A program made the translations under genes and the position numbers. From Bradyrhizobium sp. URHD0069 (GTDB lineage: Bacteria; Pseudomonadota; Alphaproteobacteria; Rhizobiales; Xanthobacteraceae), in contig NZ_JNIJ01000025.1 of the NCBI RefSeq assembly GCF_000701345.1, forward strand, positions 1 to 64,000: DNA of 64,000 nt, read 5' to 3'. Shown in pieces: positions 9,501 through 19,757 of this stretch. Each line of letters starts with the position of its first letter. The stretch's first letter is position 1. Below the pieces are notes generated by a model. It saw only the letters and a program-made list of their open reading frames with translations. It was not told where the DNA came from and did not search any database.

Positions 9501-11000
9501 ATGGAAGTTCTCACCACAGCTGAAATGGAGCGTGCTGATCGGCTGACCATTGCCGCCGGTACCCCCGGCTTCGGACTGATGCTGAGCGCGGGCCAGGCTG
9601 TTGCGGAAGCCGCCATGGACCTCGTGGAGGAGGGGCCGATCCTGGTAATCGCCGGGCGCGGCAATAATGGTGGCGATGGCTTCGTGGCCGCGGCTGAACT
9701 GGCAGCGCGAGGCCGCGAGGTCTCGGTCATCCTGCTGTGCGAGCGGGATAGCTTGCAGGGCGACGCGGCGTCGGCGGCGCGGGGGTGGAAGTATCCGGTG
9801 TTGCCGTTCAATCCTCAGGCGATCGGCCGGCCGGCGCTGATCATCGATGCGCTGTTCGGCGCCGGTCTCAACCGGCCGGTGAAGGGCGAGCCGCACGACA
9901 TGATCGAGGCGGTCAACGCCAACGGCGCGCCGGTTCTTGCCGTCGACCTGCCGAGCGGCATCAACGGCACCAGTGGTGCCGTCATGGGCGTTGCGGTCCG
10001 CGCCACGGAGACCGTGACGTTCTTCCGGCGCAAGCCGGCGCATTTGCTGTTGCCGGGCCGGATTCATTGCGGTCGCGTGCGCCTTGCCGATATCGGCATC
10101 GATGCCGATGTGCTCGGGGAAATTCAGCCGCAGACCTTCGAAAACATTCCGCAAGTCTGGCGCAGATCGTTTCCGGTGCCGAAGATCGACGGCCACAAAT
10201 ACGCTCGCGGCCACGCCGTCGTCGTCTCCGGCGACCTTTGTGCGACCGGCGCGGCGCGGATGTCCGCGCGCGGCGCGCTGCGGGCTGGGGCCGGGCTCGT
10301 GACGCTGGCCTCCCCGCGCGATGCGCTCGCCGTCAACGCCTCCGCTCTGACCGCCGTGATGGTTCGCGCCATCGATACGGTGGTCGAGTTTGCCGAACTG
10401 TTGTCCGACAAGCGCCTCGACACCTGCGTGATCGGACCGGGCGCAGGCCTTGGCGAGCGCACTCGTGATTTTGTCCTCACTGGGCTGTCTGCGAAGCGAA
10501 ATCTGGTGCTGGATGCCGATGCCCTGACAAGCTTTGCCGATGCGCCGGATCATCTGTTCGAAGCGATCAAGGCTTCGCACGACCCGCAGGTCGTTCTCAC
10601 GCCGCATGAAGGAGAGTTTCCGCGGCTGTTCAGCGATATCAGCCATATGCATCCGGGTCGCTCGAAACTGGAACGGGTGCGGGCGGCCGCCGAACGCTCG
10701 GGCGCCGTCGTCCTGCTCAAGGGACCGGACACCGTGGTCGCGTCACCGGACGGACGCGCCACCATCGCCGCCAACGCGCCGCCCTGGCTGGCTACCGCGG
10801 GCGCCGGCGACGTGCTGTCGGGAATGATTGCGGGTATGCTGGCACAGGGCGTTCCGGCCTTCGAGGCTGCGTCCATCGGGGTCTGGATGCACGGGGAGGC
10901 GGCACGCGAAGCAGGTCCGGGCCTGATCGCGGAAGACCTGCCGGAGGTAACCCCCGCCGTGTTCCGGCACCTCTACGACGAACTCGGCATCGACTACTGA
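9501..11000 (+). CDS. nnr: Bifunctional NAD(P)HX epimerase / dehydratase
   Basis: Repairs hydrated NADH and NADPH. The N-terminal half (about 1-215, YjeF_N fold) epimerises S/R-NAD(P)HX; GRGNNGGDGFVAA near residue 51 is its nucleotide-loop signature. The C-terminal half (about 235-495, ribokinase-like carbohydrate-kinase fold) is the ADP-dependent dehydratase, with VLTPHEGEFPRL and the catalytic/anion loop GAGDVLSGMIAGM near residue 433. The length of 499 aa fits the fused enzyme. The start at 9501 has AGGGA nine bases before it; the open frame extends to 9399 without family similarity. Confidence 0.95.
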   Translation: MEVLTTAEMERADRLTIAAGTPGFGLMLSAGQAVAEAAMDLVEEGPILVIAGRGNNGGDGFVAAAELAARGREVSVILLCERDSLQGDAASAARGWKYPVLPFNPQAIGRPALIIDALFGAGLNRPVKGEPHDMIEAVNANGAPVLAVDLPSGINGTSGAVMGVAVRATETVTFFRRKPAHLLLPGRIHCGRVRLADIGIDADVLGEIQPQTFENIPQVWRRSFPVPKIDGHKYARGHAVVVSGDLCATGAARMSARGALRAGAGLVTLASPRDALAVNASALTAVMVRAIDTVVEFAELLSDKRLDTCVIGPGAGLGERTRDFVLTGLSAKRNLVLDADALTSFADAPDHLFEAIKASHDPQVVLTPHEGEFPRLFSDISHMHPGRSKLERVRAAAERSGAVVLLKGPDTVVASPDGRATIAANAPPWLATAGAGDVLSGMIAGMLAQGVPAFEAASIGVWMHGEAAREAGPGLIAEDLPEVTPAVFRHLYDELGIDY

Positions 11001-11013
11001 GACACTGCCAGAT

Positions 11014-12339
11014 TTACTCGATGCTGTACCAGCGCACCAGGCGTGGCGCGGCCCAAGCGGTCGCGCTCGTCTCCATCAGCCAGCGTCCGGCATGTGCGGC
11101 GGCGAAGGCGATGCGCTGGGTCTGTCCGGGTTCGATTGCCAGCGTATCCAGCCAGAATGGCTTCCAGCCGTCGTCGAGCCGATCCAACAGCCTAAAGTGA
11201 TGTCCATGGAGGTGGAAGACCTCAGACCTGTCGCCGCGATTGGTCAGGGCCAATACCACGATGCGGCCGGGCTTGGCGCGGAACGCGGGCGCAGCGGAGC
11301 CTGCAAAGTTCGCTGGCGTCACCCAGCCGGCCTGCGATCCGCCAAGCGTCAGGTCGATCCGCAAGGCGCTCTTGAGGTCGAGCTGCGCTGGCAGGCCATT
11401 GGATGGCAGCGGGGGCGGGGCCGGCAGGGCTGCGTCCCTGATCGGCGGCTCCTTCGAGGCGACCAGCCGGGCTATCGGGCGGGCCTCCTTGCCATCATGC
11501 AGCAGGATCGAAGACGTCGAGCCGGGCGGCACGGCCGCATCAATGAAGGCGTCGACCCGGGTGCCCGGCGCCAGCACGAGCGCGCCGTCCCGCGCCAGGA
11601 ATGGCTCCGCCGGCTGGCTGTCCAGGGCCATGACGCGAACGTCGTGTTGTTCTATTTTAATAGCAATAACATTGCGTTGGCAGCCATTGATAAAACGAAA
11701 TCTTAGACGTTCGTGGGTGCGGGTGGGGATATCCAGGGCGGTCAGCCCATTGATCGTGTAGAGCGGCGTTGTCTCCTTGGGATCGGTGCCGGGCGCGATC
11801 GCGGTCCCGTCGGGGCGTAGCCGCCAGTCTTCGATCAAAAATACCTCGTCGCGGTCGACAGTGACGGCCTCGCTCTCCCGGACCACCAATGGCAGCATCC
11901 GCGATGGCTGCGCCTGCCCGTCGCCCAGGAGCCGGTGGTCGCACGTGAAGATGCCGGCATGACGCAAGGGAATCACGAAGCTTTCCCGCGCTCCGGGTAA
12001 GAGGGGTCTCCGCGCTGCCAGCGGTTCGGCTGCCGGCGCGCCGTCGATCCCGTGCCAGTTGAGCACCGTGGGCACCGGCAGCTCATTCAGAAGCGTGATT
12101 TCAAGCTCGTCGCCGCGCTTTGGGCGGATATCACGGTCTGGCGTTGAGCTGAGAAGCGACCATATCGGTGTATTGGCTACTCCGGGACGCAGACCGATGA
12201 CGCCAGTTTTGGCCTGCAGCCTCAGGGAGAAGCGTCCTTGAGCGGCAGCAATCCGAGGCATGGCCGGACTGAGGGCGGCGGCGCCCAGTCCGGCCAAAAG
12301 CTCGCGTCGGTCCAGGGGAAAAAAGATGCCATCGGCCAT
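11014..12339 (-). CDS. Multicopper-oxidase-fold protein lacking most copper ligands (FtsP/SufI-like)
   Basis: The protein is 441 aa from the Met at 12339. The N-terminus has a twin-arginine signal (DRRELLAGLGAAAL), so it is exported folded. Three cupredoxin domains are recognisable, with NWHGI at about residue 94 and VFHLHGHHFRLLD near the C-terminus. The usual HWHG is NWHG, the second motif is FTCDHRLL instead of WYHPH, and the C-terminal HCHIxxH segment, which carries the type 1 cysteine, is replaced by METSATAW. Type 1 and trinuclear copper sites therefore cannot form as in laccases. SufI/FtsP of E. coli is a precedent for a copper-free member. It converges on nnr; tRNA-Leu lies upstream. 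Confidence 0.85.
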   Translation of the reverse strand: MADGIFFPLDRRELLAGLGAAALSPAMPRIAAAQGRFSLRLQAKTGVIGLRPGVANTPIWSLLSSTPDRDIRPKRGDELEITLLNELPVPTVLNWHGIDGAPAAEPLAARRPLLPGARESFVIPLRHAGIFTCDHRLLGDGQAQPSRMLPLVVRESEAVTVDRDEVFLIEDWRLRPDGTAIAPGTDPKETTPLYTINGLTALDIPTRTHERLRFRFINGCQRNVIAIKIEQHDVRVMALDSQPAEPFLARDGALVLAPGTRVDAFIDAAVPPGSTSSILLHDGKEARPIARLVASKEPPIRDAALPAPPPLPSNGLPAQLDLKSALRIDLTLGGSQAGWVTPANFAGSAAPAFRAKPGRIVVLALTNRGDRSEVFHLHGHHFRLLDRLDDGWKPFWLDTLAIEPGQTQRIAFAAAHAGRWLMETSATAWAAPRLVRWYSIE

Positions 12340-12489
12340 GATCGATGCGGACCATTTTCCAGTTGTTATGTCCAGTCGGCGCGAGTACTTCCCGGGAGGC
12401 TTTGAGATGGCCATTTTTTTGCTGCGGAGTGGTGTGCGCATGTTATAAGCCCGCCGCCCGCGGCATCGCGGCCGGATTTGATGCTATCA

Positions 12490-12574
12490 GCGGGCGTGGC
12501 GGAACTGGTAGACGCGCTGGATTTAGGTTCCAGTGACGAAAGTTGTGGGGGTTCGAGTCCCTCCGCCCGCACCA
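12490..12574 (+). tRNA. tRNA-Leu (TAG)
   Basis: The gene is 85 nt with encoded CCA. The acceptor stem is gcgggcg / cgcccgc, the anticodon stem ctgga / tccag encloses loop tttaggt (anticodon TAG), there is a long variable arm as in leucine tRNAs, and the T-loop is gttcgagtcc. It lies between the divergent MCO-like gene and tig. Confidence 0.97.
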
Positions 12575-12745
12575 AGCGCTGACAGCGTTTGCACGAGATT
12601 ATTGGAGGACCTATTTCCAAAAGGGCATGTCTCCCCTGAAGGATAGGGTCCGCCGAACCACTGACGCAGGCTGTTACGGCGCGCGTCGACCAGATTGACA
12701 ATGTCGCGGCGTTTAGCCCGACCAAGCGGGAAGTAGATTGACGCC

Positions 12746-14107
12746 ATGCAGGTCACAGAAACCCTCGCTGAGGGATTGAAGCACGAATTCCAGATCAGCG
12801 TTCCGGCATCGGATCTCGATGCGAAGGCGGATGCGCGCCTTGTTGACCTCAAAGACAAGGTCCGTCTCAACGGCTTTCGTCCCGGCAAGGTGCCGGTAAG
12901 CCACCTCAAGAAGGTGTATGGCCGCTCGGTGATGGCGGAAACCATCGATCAGACGATCCGCGATACCAACTCGCAGATCTTCACGGAGCGCGGCTTCCGC
13001 CTGGCGACCGAGCCCAAGATCACCATGCCGACGGAGCAAAAAGCCGTCGAGGACGTCCTCACCGGAAAATCCGATCTTACCTACACCGTTTCGATCGAGG
13101 TCGTGCCTGCGATCCAGCTCGCCGATTTCAAGAGCTTTACGGTCGAGAAGCCGGTCGCCGAGGTGACCGATACCGATGTTGACGAGGCCATCAAGCGCAT
13201 CGCCGACCAGAACAGGACATTTGCTGCGAAGGCGGAGGGCACGAAGGCCGAAACCGGGGATCGCGTCACGATTTCCTTTAAGGGCAGCATCAACGGCACG
13301 CCGTTCGAGGGCGGCACCGGTGAAAACATCCAGGTTACGATCGGCTCGAACACCTTCATTCCCGGGTTCGAAGAGCAACTGCTCGGTATCGCCGCAGGCG
13401 AAACCCGCACCCTGAAAGTGTCGTTCCCGAAGAACTATGCGAGCGAGAAGCTGGCCGGCCAGCCGGCCGAGTTCGAAACCACCGCAACCTTGATCGAAGC
13501 ACCGCAGGACGCCAAGATCGATGACGAGTTCGCCAAGACGCTGGGTCTGGAATCGCTCGACAAGCTGAAGGAGGCCGCGCGCGAGCGGCTCGCAGCCGAA
13601 TTCGCCGGCGCTACGCGCCAGCGCGTCAAGCGCATGCTGCTGGACCGGCTCGACGAGAGCCATCGGTTCGAGGCGCCGCCGTCCCTGGTCGACGAAGAGT
13701 TCAATCTGATGTGGAACTCGATCAAGGCGGAGATGGAGTCCAGCGGCAAGACCTTTGCCGACGAAGATACGACGGAAGAGGCCGCCAAGGAAGAATACCG
13801 CAAGATCGCCGATCGCCGGGTCCGGCTCGGCCTCGTGCTGTCCGAGATCGGCGAAAAGAACAAGATCACGGTCACGGACGACGAAGTCAGCCGCGCGGTG
13901 ATCGAGCGCGCGCGCCAGATGCCGGGACGCGAGAAAGAAGTCTGGGACTACTATCGCAACAACGCCAATGCGCTGGCCCAGCTCCGCGCGCCGATCTATG
14001 AGGACAAGGTCGTCGATTTCATCCTCGAACTCGCCAACGTGACCGAAAAGAAGGTGACGCGGGAAGACCTCTACAAGGACGACGAGGCGGAAAAGAGCGC
14101 CGCCTGA
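12746..14107 (+). CDS. tig: Trigger factor
   Basis: Ribosome-bound chaperone and peptidyl-prolyl isomerase that meets nascent chains. The protein is 453 aa, normal length. The N-terminal ribosome-binding domain carries the signature FRPGKVP near residue 47. The FKBP-type PPIase domain (about 165-250) includes [20 protein letters not shown], and the long C-terminal chaperone arms follow. The upstream ribosome-binding site is weak. It heads the tig-clpP-clpX-lon block, a classic arrangement that couples folding to proteolysis. Confidence 0.97.
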   Translation: MQVTETLAEGLKHEFQISVPASDLDAKADARLVDLKDKVRLNGFRPGKVPVSHLKKVYGRSVMAETIDQTIRDTNSQIFTERGFRLATEPKITMPTEQKAVEDVLTGKSDLTYTVSIEVVPAIQLADFKSFTVEKPVAEVTDTDVDEAIKRIADQNRTFAAKAEGTKAETGDRVTISFKGSINGTPFEGGTGENIQVTIGSNTFIPGFEEQLLGIAAGETRTLKVSFPKNYASEKLAGQPAEFETTATLIEAPQDAKIDDEFAKTLGLESLDKLKEAARERLAAEFAGATRQRVKRMLLDRLDESHRFEAPPSLVDEEFNLMWNSIKAEMESSGKTFADEDTTEEAAKEEYRKIADRRVRLGLVLSEIGEKNKITVTDDEVSRAVIERARQMPGREKEVWDYYRNNANALAQLRAPIYEDKVVDFILELANVTEKKVTREDLYKDDEAEKSAA

Positions 14108-14368
14108 GCTTGTCAGCCCGGCGTTAAGGTTGAGAAGCGAAACAGGCATGGCGGCGGCATCCGTCGCTATGCCGACTGGTGCGAATCAGCTTGAACTGCG
14201 GCCGCTAAACCCGATCCTGCTCCGGTCTTGTCACCGGGCAATTGGCCCATATCTGTGAACCCTGTTTTTTGATAAGTCCTGCATCACGGGACGTTCGTCC
14301 GCGCCGGCAATTCGAACCAGCTCCGCCTTGCCGGTGGATGTTCGCCTCCGCCAACCCTTGGGTGATAA

Positions 14369-15004
14369 ATGCGCGATCCGGTGGAAACCTACATGAACCT
14401 CGTGCCGATGGTGGTCGAGCAGACCAACCGCGGCGAACGGGCCTACGACATTTTTTCGCGCCTGTTGAAGGAGCGCATCATCTTCGTGACCGGCCCGGTC
14501 GAGGATGGCATGTCGACGCTGACGGTCGCGCAGCTTCTGTTTCTCGAAGCCGAGAATCCGAAGAAGGAAATCTCGATGTACATCAATTCGCCCGGTGGGG
14601 TGGTGACGTCGGGCCTCGCGATCTACGACACGATGCAGTTCATCCGTCCTCCGGTGTCGACACTTTGCACCGGCCAGGCCGCCTCGATGGGCTCGCTGCT
14701 GCTCGCGGCCGGCCACAAGGACATGCGCTTCTCGCTGCCGAACTCGCGCATCATGGTGCACCAGCCCTCCGGCGGCTTCCAAGGCCAGGCCACCGACATC
14801 ATGCTCCACGCCCAGGAAATCCTGAACCTCAAGAAGCGGCTCAACGAGATCTACGTGAAGCACACCGGGCAGACCTTCAAGGCGATCGAGGACGCGCTCG
14901 AACGCGACAAGTTCCTTACCGCCGACCAGGCCCGCGACTTTGGTATTGTCGACAAAGTGATCGACAAACGCACCGAAGACCCGACACTAACGAAAGCCCT
15001 GTAA
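14369..15004 (+). CDS. clpP: ATP-dependent Clp protease proteolytic subunit
   Basis: Serine protease forming the 14-mer degradation chamber used by ClpX and ClpA. The 211 aa contain the catalytic triad Ser106 (GQAASMGS), His131 (MVHQPSGG) and Asp180. Residues [20 protein letters not shown] form the oligomer/oxyanion region. The 260-bp gap after tig probably holds its own promoter. clpX follows after 429 bp, so the pair may not be strictly one transcript. Confidence 0.97.
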   Translation: MRDPVETYMNLVPMVVEQTNRGERAYDIFSRLLKERIIFVTGPVEDGMSTLTVAQLLFLEAENPKKEISMYINSPGGVVTSGLAIYDTMQFIRPPVSTLCTGQAASMGSLLLAAGHKDMRFSLPNSRIMVHQPSGGFQGQATDIMLHAQEILNLKKRLNEIYVKHTGQTFKAIEDALERDKFLTADQARDFGIVDKVIDKRTEDPTLTKAL

Positions 15005-15058
15005 TTTACGGATTGGAAGCCTTGCATCTACGTTAACGGGCCATCGCCACTGGCAATT

Positions 15059-15079
15059 CCGGCTTCCGGCGGCTTTTTT
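15059..15079 (+). terminator. Weak terminator after clpP
   Basis: Two ccgg boxes separated by ctt are followed by cggc and six T, 55 bp past the clpP stop. The stem is short, so this is a tentative call. Confidence 0.3.
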
Positions 15080-15369
15080 GTGCCATCGCTTGGACAGAAA
15101 GTTCCGCTTTCGTGCTCATCTGGCAGCGTGGCAATCGCGCAACGCTCAACTGGTTTTTGCAAGGTAACCTCATGCGAATGCTGCAAATCACGGTATTGTC
15201 ACGGCTATCGGGTGGTTGCCGATTAGCGAATTCTTGATAGTCGGGTGCGACCATGGTTGGCTAGGGCGAACAGGTGATGATCGCGGGGAAGATTCGAGTT
15301 AGGCACGATCGGTGCGGATGTGGAGCGCAAGGTCTTTTTTGGTACGGATTTTGCTCTATCTACAACACA

Positions 15370-15389
15370 ATTCCGGTACGTACCGGAAT
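15370..15389. promoter_or_regulatory. 20-bp perfect palindrome upstream of clpX
   Basis: The core ttccggtac-gtaccggaa has no spacer and is perfect over 20 bases. It ends 44 bp before the clpX ATG. This geometry fits a homodimeric repressor or activator site near the transcription start. No regulator can be named from the sequence. Confidence 0.5.
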
Positions 15390-15433
15390 AGGGCGATCGA
15401 GCGGACGGGATCGAACGGCGGACGGAGAGAAGA

Positions 15434-16708
15434 ATGAGTAAGGTCGGCACGAGCGACTCCAAGAACACGCTATATTGCTCGTTCTGCGGCAAGAGCCAGC
15501 ACGAAGTCCGCAAATTGATCGCGGGCCCCACCGTATTCATCTGCGACGAATGCGTTGAACTCTGCATGGACATCATTCGCGAGGAGAACAAATCCTCGCT
15601 GGTGAAGTCGCGCGATGGCATTCCGACCCCGAAGGAAATCTGCAAGGTTCTCGACGATTACGTGATCGGCCAGAGCCATGCGAAGAAGGTGCTCTCGGTC
15701 GCCGTCCACAATCACTACAAGCGCCTCAATCACCAGACCAAGCACAACGATGTCGAACTGGCGAAGTCGAACATCCTGCTGATCGGCCCGACCGGGTCCG
15801 GCAAGACGTTGCTGGCGCAGACGCTGGCGCGGATTCTCGACGTGCCGTTCACGATGGCGGACGCGACGACGCTGACGGAGGCCGGCTATGTCGGCGAAGA
15901 CGTCGAAAACATCATCCTGAAGCTGTTGCAGTCGGCGGACTACAATGTCGAGCGCGCGCAGCGCGGCATCGTCTATATCGACGAGATCGACAAGATCAGC
16001 CGCAAATCCGACAATCCCTCGATCACCCGGGACGTCTCGGGCGAGGGCGTGCAGCAGGCGCTTCTGAAGATCATGGAAGGCACAGTGGCCTCGGTTCCTC
16101 CGCAGGGCGGCCGCAAGCATCCACAGCAGGAGTTCCTGCAGGTCGACACCACGAACATTCTGTTCATCTGCGGTGGCGCGTTCTCGGGGCTGGAGAAGAT
16201 CATCTCCGCGCGTGGACGCTCGACCTCGATCGGTTTCGCGGCCCAGGTGCTGGCGCCGGAGGATCGCCGGACCGGCGAAATCTTCCGTCATGTCGAGCCT
16301 GAGGATTTGCTGAAATACGGTCTGATCCCGGAGTTTGTCGGCCGCCTGCCGGTGGTCGCCACGCTGGAGGATCTCGACGAGGCTTCGCTGAAGAAGATCC
16401 TGACCGATCCGAAGAACGCGCTGGTCAAGCAATACCAGCGGCTGTTCGAGATGGAGAACATCGAACTGACGTTCGCCGACGAAGCTCTCGGCGCGGTTGC
16501 GCGCAAGGCGATAGAGCGCAAGACCGGCGCGCGCGGCCTACGTTCCATTCTCGAAAGTATCCTGCTCGAGACCATGTTCGATCTTCCGGGCCTGGAAGGC
16601 GTCGAAGAGGTCGTGATCTCACGCGAGGTGGTCGAGGGAACCGCTCGGCCGCTCTACATCTACGCCGATCGTTCCGACCGCGCGATCGAAAGCAGCGCCA
16701 GCGCCTGA
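15434..16708 (+). CDS. clpX: ATP-dependent Clp protease ATP-binding subunit ClpX
   Basis: AAA+ unfoldase that feeds tagged proteins to ClpP. The protein is 424 aa. The N-terminal zinc-binding domain has Cys15, Cys18, Cys37 and Cys40. Walker A GPTGSGKT lies near residue 118, Walker B is [10 protein letters not shown], and the ClpP-docking IGF-type loop appears as [15 protein letters not shown] directly precedes the ATG. In alphaproteobacteria ClpXP controls cell-cycle regulators such as CtrA, which is a family inference here. Confidence 0.98.
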   Translation: MSKVGTSDSKNTLYCSFCGKSQHEVRKLIAGPTVFICDECVELCMDIIREENKSSLVKSRDGIPTPKEICKVLDDYVIGQSHAKKVLSVAVHNHYKRLNHQTKHNDVELAKSNILLIGPTGSGKTLLAQTLARILDVPFTMADATTLTEAGYVGEDVENIILKLLQSADYNVERAQRGIVYIDEIDKISRKSDNPSITRDVSGEGVQQALLKIMEGTVASVPPQGGRKHPQQEFLQVDTTNILFICGGAFSGLEKIISARGRSTSIGFAAQVLAPEDRRTGEIFRHVEPEDLLKYGLIPEFVGRLPVVATLEDLDEASLKKILTDPKNALVKQYQRLFEMENIELTFADEALGAVARKAIERKTGARGLRSILESILLETMFDLPGLEGVEEVVISREVVEGTARPLYIYADRSDRAIESSASA

Positions 16709-16796
16709 TCGCGTTTTGGCTCGCGGCGAATTGAGTGTGTAAAAAGGACGCTGTCGAGCCATTCGGTGGTCGTGTTTGCGTAAGTATTCCCAAGCG

Positions 16797-16822
16797 TTAG
16801 GCCCGAATTGGCGGGCTTTTTT
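16797..16822 (+). terminator. Terminator after clpX
   Basis: The stem gcccg / cgggc with a six-base loop is followed by six T. It sits about 90 bp past the clpX stop. The remaining spacer to lon (to 17018) shows no other feature. Confidence 0.65.
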
Positions 16823-17018
16823 CACCGACTTGACACCCCCATGGCCGATAGCCACGTTATGCTATCGGCGATGAGAATTACCCCTTGGGATTCGTCGCAC
16901 CAACCATCCGGAAAGTCGGCCAACAGACGGTCAAACGATCCCGGAATACTCGGCACCTTGTGGCGGTTGCGCAAACTGGCGGACTGCGTGCAAGGGGGCA
17001 CGACAAAAGGAATAGGCC

Positions 17019-19445
17019 ATGACCACCCCAAAAATCCGGCCATCTATCGTTCACGGCGAAAGCCACGCTTATCCGGTGCTGCCGCTTCGCGACATCGTCG
17101 TGTTCCCGCACATGATCGTGCCGCTGTTCGTCGGCCGCGAAAAATCGATCCGTGCGCTCGAAGAGGTCATGAAGAATGACGCCTTGATCATGCTTGCGAC
17201 GCAGAAGAACGCGTCGGACGATGATCCGACCCCGGATTCGATTTATGAAACCGGCACGCTAGCCAGCGTGTTGCAGCTGCTCAAATTGCCCGACGGCACC
17301 GTGAAGGTGCTGGTGGAAGGGCTCGAGCGCGCGCGGGTACAGAAATATTCCGACCGCACAGAATATTACGAAGCGACCGCTATCACGCTCGCCGACACCG
17401 ACGCCACCTCCGTCGAGGCGGAGGCCATGGCGCGCTCGGTGGTGTCCGACTTCGAGAGCTATGTGAAGCTGAACAAGAAGGTCTCCGCCGAAGTCGTCGG
17501 CGTGGTTCAGGCGATCACCGATTTCGCCAAGCTCGGCGACACCGTTGCCTCGCATCTCGCCGTCAAGATCGCCGATCGCCAGGCTATCCTGGAGACGCTG
17601 TCTGTGACCGCGCGCCTTGAGAAGGTGCTCGGGCTGATGGAGAGCGAAATCTCGGTGCTGCAGGTCGAGAAGCGAATCCGCTCGCGCGTCAAGCGCCAGA
17701 TGGAGAAGACCCAGCGCGAATATTATCTCAACGAGCAGATGAAGGCGATCCAGAAGGAACTCGGCGACGACGAAGGTCGTGACGAGCTGGCCGACCTGGA
17801 AGAGAAGATTGCCAAGACCAAGCTCTCCAAGGAAGCACGCGAGAAGGCACAGCACGAGTTGAAGAAGCTGCGCCAGATGTCGCCGATGTCCGCGGAAGCA
17901 ACGGTCGTGCGCAACTACCTCGACTGGCTGCTGTCGATCCCGTGGAACAAGAAGTCCAAGGTCAAGAAGGATCTGGTCGCAGCCCAGACGACCCTCGATA
18001 ACGATCACTACGGACTTGAGAAGGTCAAGGATCGTATCGTCGAGTATCTGGCGGTGCAGTCGCGCGCCAACAAGCTGACCGGACCGATTCTGTGCCTGGT
18101 CGGGCCTCCCGGCGTCGGCAAGACTTCGCTTGGCAAGTCGATAGCGAAGGCGACGGGACGCGAGTTCGTGCGCGTGTCGCTCGGCGGCGTGCGCGACGAG
18201 GCCGAAATCCGCGGTCACCGTCGCACCTATATCGGCTCGATGCCCGGCAAGATCATCCAGTCGATGCGGAAGGCGAAGACCTCGAATCCGCTGTTCCTGT
18301 TGGACGAAATCGACAAGATGGGCGCCGACTTCCGCGGCGATCCGTCGTCGGCGCTGCTCGAGGTTCTCGACCCCGAGCAGAACTCGACCTTCAACGACCA
18401 CTATCTCGAGGTCGATTACGATCTCTCCAACGTGATGTTCATCACCACCGCGAATACGCTGAATATTCCGGGGCCGCTGATGGACCGCATGGAGATCATC
18501 CGGATCGCCGGCTACACCGAGAACGAGAAGGTCGAGATCGCGCGCAAGCATTTGATCCCGACCGCGATCTCCAAGCACGGCCTGGATTCGAAGGAATGGT
18601 CGATCGACGACGACGCGCTGCTGTTGATGATCCGCCGGTACACCCGCGAAGCGGGCGTGCGTAATCTTGAGCGTGAGCTTTCGACACTCGCCCGCAAGGC
18701 GGTGAAGGAGCTGATGATCTCCAAGAAGAAGTCGGTGAAGGTCACCGAGAAGTCCCTCGAGGAATTTCTCGGGGTGCCGAAGTATCGCTACGGCGAGATC
18801 GAGACCGACGATCAGGTCGGCATTGTCACCGGCCTGGCGTGGACCGATGTCGGTGGCGAACTGCTCACCATCGAAGGCGTCATGATGCCCGGCAAGGGCA
18901 AGATGACGGTCACCGGCAATCTGCGCGATGTGATGAAGGAGTCGATTTCGGCGGCGGCATCCTATGTCCGCTCGCGTGCCGTCGGCTTCGGTATCGAGCC
19001 GCCGTTGTTCGACAGGCGCGATATCCACGTCCACGTGCCGGAGGGGGCGACCCCGAAGGATGGACCTTCGGCCGGTGTGGCGATGGCCACTGCGATCGTT
19101 TCCACCATGACCGGCATCCCGATCCGGCACGATGTCGCCATGACCGGCGAGATCACGTTGCGCGGGCGGGTGCTGCCGATCGGCGGCTTGAAGGAGAAGC
19201 TGCTGGCGGCCGCACGCGGCGGCATCAGGACGGTGCTGATCCCGGAGGACAACGCCAAGGATCTCACGGAAATTTCCGATGCGATCAAGGGCGGCATGGA
19301 GATCATTCCAGTCGCCCGCCTTGACGACGTGATCTCCAAGGCCTTGGTACGCCCGCCGGTGCCGATTGTCTGGGAAGAGGACACCAAGGTGCCGGTCAAG
19401 CCGGAGGCCGGCGACGAAGCCGCGGGCGGCCTGACAGCGCACTGA
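17019..19445 (+). CDS. lon: ATP-dependent protease Lon
   Basis: Cytoplasmic AAA+ serine protease for damaged and regulatory proteins. The 808 aa show an N-terminal substrate domain ([20 protein letters not shown]-like start), a coiled-coil region about 190-310, Walker A GPPGVGKT near residue 364, and the C-terminal S16 protease with catalytic Ser in [11 protein letters not shown] (about residue 684) and Lys in the [10 protein letters not shown] segment. AGGA precedes the ATG by nine bases. A strong terminator follows. Confidence 0.98.
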   Translation: MTTPKIRPSIVHGESHAYPVLPLRDIVVFPHMIVPLFVGREKSIRALEEVMKNDALIMLATQKNASDDDPTPDSIYETGTLASVLQLLKLPDGTVKVLVEGLERARVQKYSDRTEYYEATAITLADTDATSVEAEAMARSVVSDFESYVKLNKKVSAEVVGVVQAITDFAKLGDTVASHLAVKIADRQAILETLSVTARLEKVLGLMESEISVLQVEKRIRSRVKRQMEKTQREYYLNEQMKAIQKELGDDEGRDELADLEEKIAKTKLSKEAREKAQHELKKLRQMSPMSAEATVVRNYLDWLLSIPWNKKSKVKKDLVAAQTTLDNDHYGLEKVKDRIVEYLAVQSRANKLTGPILCLVGPPGVGKTSLGKSIAKATGREFVRVSLGGVRDEAEIRGHRRTYIGSMPGKIIQSMRKAKTSNPLFLLDEIDKMGADFRGDPSSALLEVLDPEQNSTFNDHYLEVDYDLSNVMFITTANTLNIPGPLMDRMEIIRIAGYTENEKVEIARKHLIPTAISKHGLDSKEWSIDDDALLLMIRRYTREAGVRNLERELSTLARKAVKELMISKKKSVKVTEKSLEEFLGVPKYRYGEIETDDQVGIVTGLAWTDVGGELLTIEGVMMPGKGKMTVTGNLRDVMKESISAAASYVRSRAVGFGIEPPLFDRRDIHVHVPEGATPKDGPSAGVAMATAIVSTMTGIPIRHDVAMTGEITLRGRVLPIGGLKEKLLAAARGGIRTVLIPEDNAKDLTEISDAIKGGMEIIPVARLDDVISKALVRPPVPIVWEEDTKVPVKPEAGDEAAGGLTAH

Positions 19446-19463
19446 GCCTGACAATATGACAAG

Positions 19464-19494
19464 AGCGGCGTCCCGTGAGGGGCGCCGCTTTTTT
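19464..19494 (+). terminator. Terminator of lon
   Basis: The stem agcggcg-ccc / ggg-cgccgct is followed by six T, 19 bp past the lon stop. Confidence 0.85.
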
Positions 19495-19552
19495 ATGGGG
19501 CGGCGTTGCGCGGCTTGCGCCTGACGGCACTGCGGCGCTAAACAGATGGCGA

Positions 19553-19629
19553 GGGCGGTTAGCTCAGCTGGTTAGAGCGCCTGCTTTACACGCAGGATGT
19601 CGGCGGTTCGAATCCGTCACCGCCTACCA
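19553..19629 (+). tRNA. tRNA-Val (TAC)
   Basis: The gene is 77 nt with encoded CCA. Acceptor stem gggcggt / accgcct has a G-U closing pair, anticodon stem cctgc / gcagg encloses tttacac (anticodon TAC), and the T-arm contains gttcgaatc. It marks the left edge of the AT-richer segment carrying the methyltransferase and regulator genes. Confidence 0.95.
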
Positions 19630-19757
19630 ATGAATCAATGACTTAGCGCTCGAACGGCACGCATAAGTCGCGATATCCTCACGCCATAGCCCGAATGGGT
19701 CATGCGCTTTTTTGACCGATCTGCTCTCCCTTAAATGGGCCATGGAGAGAGCACGGT

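Larger units (their letters stand above)
15005..15433. other. clpP-clpX spacer with palindrome
   Basis: No gene is visible. The 5' end holds a GC-rich stretch followed by six T (15059-15079) that may be the clpP terminator, though the stem is short. The 3' part carries a perfect palindrome (15370-15389) about 45 bp before clpX and so probably the clpX promoter. Confidence 0.5.

Noticed and set aside
12713-14149. 478-codon minus-strand frame opposite tig
   Set aside because: Antisense shadow of trigger factor, without family similarity.
17259-19454. 731-codon minus-strand open frame opposite lon
   Set aside because: High-GC codon bias keeps the antisense frame open; no family features, and lon is certain.
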